Made by a program: the position numbers and the translations under genes. The notes beneath the pieces were generated by a model, which saw only the letters and a list, made by a program, of their open reading frames with translations, was not told the origin of the DNA and made no database searches. This document shows, piece after piece, positions 8,621 to 15,868 of a stretch of 19,283 bases of DNA (the stretch's first letter is position 1; the number at the start of each line of letters is the position of its first letter). Where the stretch lies: assembly GCA_016715985.1 (NCBI GenBank), contig JADJXD010000003.1, positions 1-19,283 of the forward strand, in the 5' to 3' direction. Origin of the DNA: Saprospiraceae bacterium (lineage in GTDB: Bacteria > Bacteroidota > Bacteroidia > Chitinophagales > Saprospiraceae).

Positions 8621-11599
8621 TGGCATTTAACGAACAAAATACCGTAGAGCATTTTATCATTCACCAACTCACAGGGGTGAACTTAAATGCTGTGCAAGGC
8701 AATGTAGTAAAAGAAGATGCCGTAGAATACGCCACAGTAAAATGGAAATATGTGCAAGCCGATTTACTGCAACGTGATATTACCGAAGTATTTGTTGAAA
8801 AGGAATTGAAAGAGGCTCTTTGCCGCCTCAATCCTGATATTGCCGCCAATCCTGACAAAGCCGAAGAAGTTATTCATAAACTTCGAGCCATTCTCATTAC
8901 AGTAAACAATGTTGGTTTGGTAAGAGCCAACGAAGAATTTTCAAAATGGCTTCGCAACGAAGTAACGCTTCCAATCGGTAAAAACAACGAGCATGTTGCC
9001 ATTCGCCTGATTGATTTTGAAGTACTAAAGAACAACAGTTTTGTGCTTTGCCAATCAGTTTAAGCTTCGAGCCAGAGAAACCAAAATTCCTGACATTGTA
9101 ATGTTCGTCAACGGAATTCCTGTAGTGGTGGGAGAAGCCAAAACACCTGTGCGACCTGCTGTTACTTGGTTTGATGGAGCACACGATATTAATGTGGTGT
9201 ATGAAAATGCTGTGCCGCAATTGTTTGTTCCTAATGTATTTTCATTTGCCACTGAAGGCAAGGAAATATTTATTGGTGGTGTAAGAACACCTTTAGAGTT
9301 TTGGGCACCCTGGCGATTAGAAGATGAAAAAAGATGAGTTGAGTCATTTCATCGGTTTACAAGATGTAGCCAAACAATTAACTCATTTGCTGAAGCCTTC
9401 AACGCTGTTGGATATTTTACAGTATTACACTGTTTACGCCACCAATAGCAAGAAGAAAAAAATAAAAGTAGTTTGTCGCTATCAACAATACGAAGGAGCC
9501 AACGCCATAGTGCAACGGGTAAGAGAAGGAGAAATAAAGAAAGGATTGATTTGGCATTTTCAAGGTTCGGGTAAATCGTTGTTGATGTTGTTTGCTGCTC
9601 AAAAATTAAGAAAGCAACAAGACCTAAATAATCCAACAGTAATGATTGTAGTGGACAGAGTGGATTTAGATACTCAAATCACCGCCACCTTCAACACAGC
9701 CGAAGTGCCCAACATGATTACCACCGATAGCATCAAAGAATTGCACAAGCTATTGGAACAAGATACACGGAAAATTATCATCACGATGGTGCACAAATTC
9801 AAAGATGCTTATCCCGACATGAACAAACGGGAAAACATTATTGTGATGGTGGATGAAGCACACAGAACGCAGGAAGGTGATTTAGGACGTAAAATGCGAA
9901 ACGCTTTACCCAATGCTTTTCTTTTTGGTTTAACAGGAACACCAATTAATAAAGCGGATAAAAATACATTTTGGGCTTTTGGTGCCGAGCAAGACAGTGG
10001 CGGTTATATGAGCCGTTACACGTTTCAAGAAAGTATCAGAGACAATGCAACCTTGCCTTTACACTTTGAACCACGTTTGCCGAATTATCACATTGACAAA
10101 GAAAGTTTGGACATTGCTTTTAAAGAAATGGGCAAACGACCTAAGTGAAGAAGACAGAAACAAGCTAAGTCAGAAAGCAGCTAACATGGCAGTATTTTTT
10201 AAAATCACCTGAACGTGTAAAACCATAGTTGCCGACATTGTAGAACATTTTAAAGCACACGTTGAACCCGAAGGTTTAAAAGCCATGATTGTAACGCCAG
10301 ACCGTGAGGCTTGCGTTCAATACAAAGAAGCATTAGACCTTTTGATAAATCCCCGAAGCAAGTGAAGTTGTTATCAGTTCATCAGCCAATGATGATTTTG
10401 ATTTCAAACAGAAGTATGCTATGGACAAAGACAAGCAAGAAAAAGTTGTTGAGAAATACAATGATGCTGATTCGCCTTTGAAATTTCTGATTGTAACTGC
10501 AAAACTTTTGACTGGTTTTGATGCACCGATTTTGCAAACGATGTATTTGGACAAGTCACTGAAAGACCATACACTTTTACAAGCCATTTGCAGAACCAAT
10601 CGTTTATTCCCAAATAAAACATTCGGCAGAATTGTAGATTATTTTGGAGTATTTGACGACACAGCAAAAGCCCTGGCATTTGACGAAGAAAGCGTAAAAC
10701 TGGTTATTACCAACTTGCAGGATTTGAAAGACAAATTGCCTGAATGGATGGAAAAATGTTTGAACCATTTTGCAGGCGTTGATAGAACTCTTTCAGGTTT
10801 TGAAGGATTATCAAAAGCACAAGACTGCATTAACACAAACGAAAAACGTGATGCCTTTGCAAAAGATTTCAGCAGCTTGACAAAATTATGGGAAGCACTT
10901 TCGCCTGACCCTGTTTTAAATCAATTTGAAAAAGATTACAAATGGTTGTCGCAGGTTTACACTTCGGTAAAACCAGCATCAGACGACAACGGCAGATTGT
11001 TGTGGCATGCTTTAGGTGCACAGACAACAGCACTCATCCATGAACACATTCATGTTTCAGGTATCAATCACGACATGGAAGAAATGATTTTGGATGCGGA
11101 AGTGATTGACGATTTAATGAATAAGAAAGACCCAAGACAAGCAGAGAAAGTTTTGAAAATTCTTATCAGTCGCTTAAACAAACACGGCAACAATCCAACA
11201 TTCAAACGACTAAGCGAAAGACTGGAAGCCATACGTGACAAAGCAGAGAAAGGATTGATAAACTCAATTGAATTCATCAAAGAACTTTGTCAGTTAGCCA
11301 AAGAAACATTGCAAGCAGAGAAAGGAACAGAACCAGAAGTAGAACAGAAAAATGCAAAAGCCGCATTGACAGAATTGTTTCTTGAATTAAAAACCGACAC
11401 AACGCCAGCCATTGTAGAACGTATTGTAAATGACATTGACGAAATTGTTAGAGTGGTTCGTTTTGACGGTTGGCAAAACTCGACAGTTGGAGAAAGAGAA
11501 GTAAAACGAGAATTACGCAAAGTGCTTTGGACAAAGTATCAAATCAAAGACGAGGATTTATTCAATAGAGCTTATGACTACATTAAAGAATACTATTAG
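8620..11599 (+). CDS. hsdR: Type I restriction endonuclease subunit R
   Basis: ATP-driven translocase and nuclease that cuts unmodified DNA away from the HsdS target. The N-terminal PD-(D/E)xK nuclease is seen as PDIVMFVNG...VVVGEAK, with GEAK codons near 9131-9142. The superfamily 2 helicase motor has Walker A FQGSGKS (about 9558-9580), DEAH in VDEAHRTQEG (about 9852-9863), GLTGTPI, and motif VI QAICRTNRL. The C-terminus is helical. Six indels interrupt it: extra T near 9055, extra A near 9327, extra G near 10132, extra T near 10197, missing A near 10223, extra C near 10352. Applying them yields exactly 2976 nt, 991 residues, the usual HsdR size. The stop TAG (11597-11599) touches the repeat block that closes the operon. 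Confidence 0.95.
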
Positions 11600-11609
11600 C
11601 CATCGCACA

Positions 11610-11676
11610 GGTGTAAGCACATTTGCAAGCCGCACAAGCCCAAGCACAGGCCAAAGCTTGCAAAAGAGCTTCCACC
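11610..11676. repeat. Cassette-boundary hairpin, site B
   Basis: Outer stem GGTGTAAGC/GCTTCCACC (8 of 9 paired), unpaired ACA/AGA, then the same 9-bp inner stem TTTGCAAGC/GCTTGCAAA as in site A (11622-11630 with 11656-11664). It begins 10 nt after the hsdR stop. The motif GCCATCGCAC occurs before this hairpin (11599-11608) but after hairpin A (4214-4223). An A-rich block at 11691-11738 is the reverse complement in kind of the T-rich block before site A. Confidence 0.75.
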
Positions 11677-11847
11677 TTTCCATCCCAGACAAAATCGAAT
11701 TAAAAAAATCTCCTCCCCTTCTGAAAATAAAAAAATACGCAACCGCACAACCCAACGACAGACAAAAATCAGTTGCTATTCGGACACCAAAACCGTTGAC
11801 AGTAAAGCGTTTCAACTACTCGGTGGACAGAAGGCCAGCTTGTAACA

Positions 11848-11959
11848 CGGGTTTGGCAAAAGTGGCGGTTCAGTGCTCCGCAGACACATTTGTGGTTAAT
11901 CAAAGTTTGGTTCTCCGCATCAACATTTGTGGTGAAAATCGCCACCTTCGCCAAGCCCG
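11848..11959. repeat. Cassette-boundary hairpin, site P1
   Basis: Outer stem CGGGTTTGGC/GCCAAGCCCG (11848-11857 with 11950-11959, one G:T pair), unpaired AAAA/CTTC, then inner stem GTGGCGGTT/AATCGCCAC (9 bp, one G:T pair). Just outside, TAAC (11843-11846) faces GTTA (11965-11968). The loop holds a tandem-like repeat CTCCGCAnnnACATTTGTGGT at 11876-11896 and 11913-11933. The site ends at the start codon of the next gene, as attC sites often do. Confidence 0.7.
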
Positions 11960-11967
11960 AAACCGTT

Positions 11968-12225
11968 ATGCCCAATTTTATGGAACCTCTCCAATCTGAC
12001 AGACATTTAGCATCAAATCTTGCTCATTCTTTAGTAAAAGAACAAATAACTTTTCATGAATTCTTGAAAGAATATCCAGATGATACAAATGACAAAGACA
12101 TCGAGGAATTATTTTCATTAATTGAACACCAACCCAAGCAGGGTGGTCTATTTGGAGTTAATCAAGGAAGATATAATTCTTATATGGCTGAAATAAGACA
12201 ATTGATCGACAAACTGAGAAAATAG
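11968..12225 (+). CDS. Small hypothetical protein (85 residues)
   Basis: Family not recognised. Acidic, probably helical and cytoplasmic, with no signal peptide or membrane segment. It carries DTNDKDIEELFSLIEHQPKQGGLFG followed by YNSYMAEIRQLIDKLRK; the middle reads like a small conserved domain. I chose ATG 11968, which is part of the GTTATG at the end of hairpin P1; ATG 11980 (MEPLQSD) is an equally good start. The next gene begins 2 nt after the stop, so the two are co-translated and likely work together. A toxin-antitoxin or immunity-type pair is possible but no motif proves it. Confidence 0.7.
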   Translation: MPNFMEPLQSDRHLASNLAHSLVKEQITFHEFLKEYPDDTNDKDIEELFSLIEHQPKQGGLFGVNQGRYNSYMAEIRQLIDKLRK

Positions 12226-12227
12226 AA

Positions 12228-12524
12228 ATGAATAATTTGAGTAACCTTCTTAACAAGAAGCAATTTGATAAAGCAATCGATGAATGCCTTTCCCATGTTC
12301 AAATTGATTTTATGCCATTCCATGATGTTTATAGAGCTCTCTATGGGTTTGGTAAACCAATTCCAACAGACTTAGAATTTTCTGAAACACTAAATTTAAT
12401 TAAAGTTTTATTGGAAGAGAAAAATATAATTTGCTTAGAGGGCATGGAGAAACCGACGAATAAAAGCACTGAAGAATTGTTTGATTATTTAAAAATGTCG
12501 TTTAAAAGGGATATGAAAATATAA
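12228..12524 (+). CDS. Small hypothetical protein (98 residues), partner of the preceding gene
   Basis: Family not recognised. Predicted mostly helical and cytoplasmic, with no cysteine-rich or membrane segment. Visible blocks are FMPFHDVYRALYGFGKPIP, ETLNLIKVLLEEKNIICLEG and EELFDYLKMSFKRDMKI. The open frame is intact, unlike most longer genes here. It starts 2 nt after its neighbour and is followed after 41 nt by hairpin P2, so the two genes form one short unit between two hairpins. The layout suits a mobile two-gene cassette. Confidence 0.7.
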   Translation: MNNLSNLLNKKQFDKAIDECLSHVQIDFMPFHDVYRALYGFGKPIPTDLEFSETLNLIKVLLEEKNIICLEGMEKPTNKSTEELFDYLKMSFKRDMKI

Positions 12525-12565
12525 GTTATACATTTTGGTTTGACATTAGGAAAAACTGGGCATAA

Positions 12566-12614
12566 CAACTAAGTTTTCGTTGCGTATGCATTACGAACAA
12601 TGAAAACGCTGTTG
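12566..12614. repeat. Cassette-boundary hairpin, site P2
   Basis: Outer stem CAAC/GTTG (12566-12569 with 12611-12614), unpaired TAA/GCT, inner 9-bp stem GTTTTCGTT/AATGAAAAC (one G:T pair), and an apical stem CGTA/TACG. GCATAAC (12560-12566) and GTTGAAC (12611-12617) frame it and are close to the RYYYAAC and GTTRRRY core boxes of attC; the second fits exactly. Its right arm is also the first four bases of the insertion element. Confidence 0.65.
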
Positions 12615-12634
12615 AACGAAATCTGCGGTAGTTT
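12611..12634. repeat. Left terminal inverted repeat of the insertion element
   Basis: Begins GTTGAAC and ends CTGCGGTAGTTT. It matches the reverse complement of 14911-14934 at 22 of 24 positions; flanking bases do not match. Confidence 0.85.
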
Positions 12635-12872
12635 CGCCCAGGAAGCTAAGCAAGTAAGTAAATCTATGGAGATGTCGAGCCGGGAAGAGGATAGCCCAAA
12701 GAGTTTTTTTGCAAGATTTGAGTTTAGAAGATGATCATGATGATCTATTTTTGAATTATAAGATGATTTTATTCTAGTTCATAAATAGAGTGATATGCCT
12801 AATTACAGTTTCAATTAAGCCGAGCAGAGTGATGGATACTGTAAGAGAATTGCTTGAGGTGGCCCTCTTGAA

Positions 12873-13930
12873 TCAAAAAGTAAGCAGTGTGATCATGGTT
12901 CCGGATTTGCAACAAGGACAGATTCTATATTTCGAGTTTGAACTGAGAGATGATAATCGGACATGTAATTTAGATTGTAAGGACTGAAGTTTTCCTCTTT
13001 TCCAGGAGCTGCTCAGAATTCCATAATGGCGGATTCTGACAAATCTTTTATCCATGATATGCATGGAGAACCGCCGGATAAATTCTTCGTGAGTAAGCGT
13101 CAATTTTTTAACGATACCCTTTTGTCGATAGTCTTTATATCTAAATGTGACATTGGAATCATCGATGTGGCAGATCCGATGATTTGAGATGGCTATTTTG
13201 TGTGTGTATCTTGCCAGATATTCAATAACGGCATGCGCTGAAGCAAAGGTCGCTTTGCATAAACTATCCAGGGTTTGCTCCAAAGCGATTTTTTGTATGG
13301 TGGGACAATTACTTAAACCAGACTGAATAAGGAGTGCCATAAACTTTGCTCTGAAGACCTGACTCAGGGCTTTTACTGGAAATAAATACCTGCCTTTTGA
13401 TCGGGTGAATTTCCAATTTTCATTATGATCTACTCCACCGGCAGGTATGATACAGTGTAAATGGGGATGCAGACTGAGATTTTGTCCCCATGGATGTAAT
13501 ACGGCAATCATGCCTGACTTTGCACCGAGGTATTTGGGATCCGATGAAAATACCTGAATGGTCTTCCATGCGGAATCAAACAAAATATTATAGATCTCAC
13601 AGGGTGCCCCAAGGCAAAGCGAATTTAATTCCTGAGGCAATGTAAAAACCACATGATAATAAGGTACCGAAGTAAATTCCTGGTTTGATTGTGTATCCAC
13701 TTGTTTGATTTATCTCCGAGGCATTTGGGACAATGTCTGTTTCTGCAAGAATTGTAGCTTAGTTTTATATATCCACAGTCGGAACAGACATCTATATGAC
13801 CTCCCAATACCGCCGTCCTACATCTACGGATGGCATCCAGAGTTTTGATTTTCCAGCCATTCAAACCAAGGGAGTGGATTTTGTACCATACCCGGTCAAT
13901 GACCTGTGAAAGTTCAAATGCGGTCCGCAT
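12873..13930 (-). CDS. tnpA: IS91-family HUH transposase, one frameshift
   Basis: Single-strand DNA transposase of about 352 residues. The N-terminal zinc-binding domain shows CSDCGYIKLSYNSCRNRHCPKC. The core begins VPYYHVVFTLPQELN, followed by the HUH metal motif in HPHLHCIIP and the two tyrosines of YLARYTHKIAISNHRI, spaced four apart as in IS91-type enzymes. The C-terminus has another Cys pair (CPCC). The frame breaks once near 13695-13700 (NKW to DTQSNQEF), where one base is missing, so two open frames (13930-13625 and 13700-12873) represent one gene. ATG 13930 overlaps the recombinase end by 17 nt, a coupled arrangement known in Bacteroidota elements of this kind. Confidence 0.88.
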
Positions 13931-14856
13931 ACAATCTGTCTAAAGGACTGAATGCTTTGACTTTTCCGCTTTGAGCTACATGCAGATATATCATTGTGGT
14001 CTCAATGCTTTCATGACCGAGCAAATCTTTGATGGTCATGATATCAAGTCCATATTCCAACAAATGCGTGGCATACGTATGTCTGAGGGTATGTACGTTT
14101 ACGTTTTTTTGAATTCCGGCTATACGTGCAGCTTGTTTTACTGCCCACTGAATTCCTCGTTGGGAATAGCGGCTGTCAAAATCACCTCCGGCACGACCAT
14201 TGGGTTGACCATGAAATAAGTAATCCTGCGGCTGTTCTGCGGCAATGTACTTTCGAATCCCTCTGATGAGTAGATCGCTGAGCGGTACATATCTTTCCTT
14301 ATTGCCTTTGCTAACTCTGATATGAAGCATCTTGCGATCAAAATCAAGATCAGCCAGTCGGATCGATCTGAGTTCCATACAACGCAAACCACAACCATAC
14401 AAAAGTCCAATTAAAATTCTGTGCTTTAATAATACGGGTGAAATCAGCAATTTCTTAATTTCTGTTTCGCTCAAAACAGTTGGCAAGGATTTGGATTTTT
14501 GATAGGAGGAAGGCCAAGTTCTTTTACTTTTATTCCTTCACATTTACAAAGAAATCGAAGTCCATATACATTATGTTTAAAATAGGAATCGGCAGGTGGA
14601 TCGTGCTTGTGCTGAAGCAAGTGAAGATAATCTGTTATTTGATCTTCGTGTAATTCCGTAGGACGGCACCCGAAGTGAAGTGCCAGTTGAGCTATATGTC
14701 GGGAATAGTTTTAAAAAGTATTCGGACTTCTCCCAAGGATTGACAATTTTTCTGGAACCTTATTATCTGTTCTTTAAAACCCTTAACTTTGTTGCAGGCC
14801 TGTACCAATAAGGTATGTTGACCTAAATCTTGCGGAAGTTTTTTTTTAGTTGCCAT
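13914..14856 (-). pseudogene. Element-borne tyrosine recombinase, interrupted
   Basis: Phage-integrase family protein of about 314 residues once repaired, from ATG 14856 (MATKKKLPQDL). The N-terminal core-binding part reads NYSRHIAQLALHFGCRPTEL and YLHLLQHKHDPPADSYFKHNVYGLRFL. The catalytic part has CGLRCMEL (Arg), KGNKER (Lys), HTLRHTYATHLL (His and Arg), LLGHES (His) and MIYLH (Tyr), all intact. There is a missing base near 14740, a TAA stop inside TTTTTAAAAC near 14710, and a missing A in the A-run near 14493. The intact tail alone (14486-13914, 190 residues) begins at a TTG and lacks the core-binding domain. The type 'pseudogene' reflects the stop; run-length sequencing errors are an equally good explanation. 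It probably helps the adjacent transposase move the element. Confidence 0.8.
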
Positions 14857-14910
14857 GTTTAATTAGTTTAATTGTGAGAAATGATTAATCATAAGCAAAT
14901 ATTTTACCAA

Positions 14911-14934
14911 AAACTACCGCAGGTTTAGTTCAAC
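14911..14934. repeat. Right terminal inverted repeat of the insertion element
   Basis: Begins AAACTACCGCAG and ends GTTCAAC; inverted partner of 12611-12634 with two mismatches. Confidence 0.85.
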
Positions 14935-15048
14935 AAAGGCTACACAAGATGCTCAGTTTGTCGGTTTGGAAAGTTCATTCTCCCAAGGTAGCTTTGTCTA
15001 TAGAGAAAGATTGTTGGCTCCGAAGTCGCACCTGTGTAGCCTCGGTCG
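14931..15048. repeat. Cassette-boundary hairpin, site P3
   Basis: Outer arms CAAC/GTCG (14931-14934 with 15045-15048, three of four paired), unpaired AAA/TCG, perfect 9-bp inner stem GGCTACACA/TGTGTAGCC (14938-14946 with 15033-15041), and a loop of about 86 nt. GTTCAAC at 14928-14934 fits the RYYYAAC box of attC sites, but the other side, GTTACCG, does not fit GTTRRRY. The left outer arm is the last four bases of the insertion element. Confidence 0.6.
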
Positions 15049-15073
15049 TTACCGCCAATGGTAAAAACGACCG
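15043..15073. repeat. Strong hairpin overlapping the right arm of P3
   Basis: CGGTCGTT-ACC-GCCAAT-GGT-AACGACCG, an 8-bp perfect outer stem plus a 3-bp inner stem with a small A bulge. It shares bases with P3, so the two folds exclude each other. Confidence 0.55.
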
Positions 15074-15257
15074 TACTACCTTTGACAATGACGGAGAAAA
15101 TTAACGGGACAGACCAGTTAACAGCCATTTCGAGCAGACAGAAAACAGGCGACACTCAAACCCTACAAAGAAAGATTTAATTTTTGCCCCACCGCACTTA
15201 AAAAAAGAAAAAAACAAGCCGACCCACAATTTTTGTCACGGTTTTGTCCCTCGCTTC

Positions 15258-15350
15258 GTTTAGCTTTGTTGTTTGTAGGTTGTTTTTAAAATGCGTAGGA
15301 AAAATTACGCATTTTAAACTTGCTTCACACCACCTGCAAAAGAGCTAAAC
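15258..15350. repeat. Cassette-boundary hairpin, site C
   Basis: Outer stem GTTTAGCT/AGCTAAAC (15258-15265 with 15343-15350), then a 9-bp stem TTTGTAGGT/ACCTGCAAA with one wobble pair, and a perfect 13-bp apical stem (15285-15297 with 15306-15318) around an 8-nt loop. The right arm TGCAAAAGAGC is identical to the right arms of sites A and B. The following leader (15373-15409) resembles the DNA after site A, with GCCATCGC and ACAAATAA in common. Confidence 0.7.
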
Positions 15351-15435
15351 CCTACCCACATACAAAAACACGAGCCAAAAATTCTGCCATCGCTCAACAA
15401 ATAAGGATGAAAAACCGTAAGTTTCCCAAAATCCT

Positions 15436-15443
15436 TACATTTG
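15436..15443 (+). promoter_or_regulatory. Bacteroidota-type -7 promoter box
   Basis: TACATTTG fits the TAnnTTTG consensus exactly and lies directly before the DUF6660-like gene. No clear -33 element was seen. Transcription from here would start at or just after the likely GTG start, implying a leaderless or nearly leaderless message. Confidence 0.45.
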
Positions 15444-15447
15444 CACC

Positions 15448-15767
15448 GTGAACTCTTTACCCTCATATTCAGTTTTTACCTTCTTGCTTTGGCGGTTATG
15501 CCATGCAGCGACATGGAGGACTGTAATTATCCGAGTGCAGACCAATCAACTTTCGCTACGACTGACCATTCAGACCACGACAGCGATACAGAGAATTGCT
15601 CACCTTTTTGTATGTGTGCTTGCTGCGGACAATCGATAACCAATATTTTTTACCCAACTGCTTTATACAACCCGACACCTGTTGTAAAACAAGACATTCC
15701 TATTTACAACGCTTCTTTTATTTCAGAGGTGTATTTGTCTATCTGGCAACCGCCAAAAATCAGCTAA
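15448..15767 (+). CDS. DUF6660-like secreted Cys/His-rich small protein
   Basis: About 106 residues, probably exported. A hydrophobic N-terminus (LFTLIFSFYLLALAVMPCSD) looks like a signal or lipoprotein-type leader. It is followed by a metal-binding-looking segment rich in Asp, His and Cys (DHSDHDSD, then NCSPFCMCACCG), then a short tail ending WQPPKIS. The pattern recalls small proteins encoded beside Bacteroidota CusA-type pumps (DUF6660). The open frame has no ATG. One missing A after GTG 15448 would give M-K-L-F-T-L-I-F, a normal start, and this is my choice; TTG 15441 in the uncorrected frame lies inside the promoter box. It precedes cusA by about 100 nt and probably handles or senses copper or a similar metal in the envelope, which is inference. 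Confidence 0.65.
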
Positions 15768-15780
15768 TGAATTTATGATG

Positions 15781-15836
15781 TTCCGCTAATGCGGAATTCA
15801 AATAACCCTGCTTGCAGTGCTAACGCAACGCAAGCA
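15781..15836 (+). promoter_or_regulatory. Two hairpins in the leader of the pump gene
   Basis: TTCCGC-TAAT-GCGGAA (15781-15796) and TGCTTGC/GCAAGCA (15809-15815 with 15830-15836) fill the gap between the DUF6660-like gene and cusA. They could act as an attenuator or processing site; no T-run marks a terminator. Confidence 0.35.
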
Positions 15837-15868
15837 ATCGTGTATTCATTCATTAAACTGATTAAAAA

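Larger units (their letters stand above)
12611..14934 (-). mobile_element. IS91-like insertion element with terminal inverted repeats and a tyrosine recombinase
   Basis: A 2324-bp element bounded by 24-bp inverted repeats that match at 22 positions. Reading on the minus strand it carries a tyrosine recombinase gene followed, with a 17-nt overlap, by an HUH transposase of the IS91 type. The match of the repeats stops exactly at GTTGAAC on both sides. No target duplication was found, as expected for IS91-type rolling-circle movement; classical IS91 elements, however, lack such inverted repeats. 12635-12872 and 14857-14910 inside the element are non-coding. Both genes carry frameshifts, so current activity is uncertain. 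Confidence 0.8.

Noticed and set aside
5985..11599. Phase variation of hsdM, hsdS and hsdR through homopolymer tracts
   Set aside because: The tracts are only 3-7 bases long, and equal lesions occur in unrelated genes such as the transposase and cusA, which points to sequencing error.
11590..11740. A CRISPR-like reading of the repeated GCAAGC/GCTTGC motifs
   Set aside because: There are no regularly spaced direct repeats with unique spacers; the motif belongs to hairpin stems.
12790..12987. Plus-strand frame overlapping the end of the transposase
   Set aside because: It is largely antisense to the 3' end of the HUH transposase and lacks its own motifs.
15285..15318. 13-bp perfect stem as an intrinsic terminator
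   Set aside because: The stem is AT-rich, no T-run follows, no gene ends nearby on the plus strand, and it is nested in the larger hairpin C.
4150..15350. Calling the hairpins true attC sites
   Set aside because: Only one box at P2 and one at P3 fit the GTTRRRY/RYYYAAC consensus, and A, B and C lack it; the resemblance is in fold and position only.
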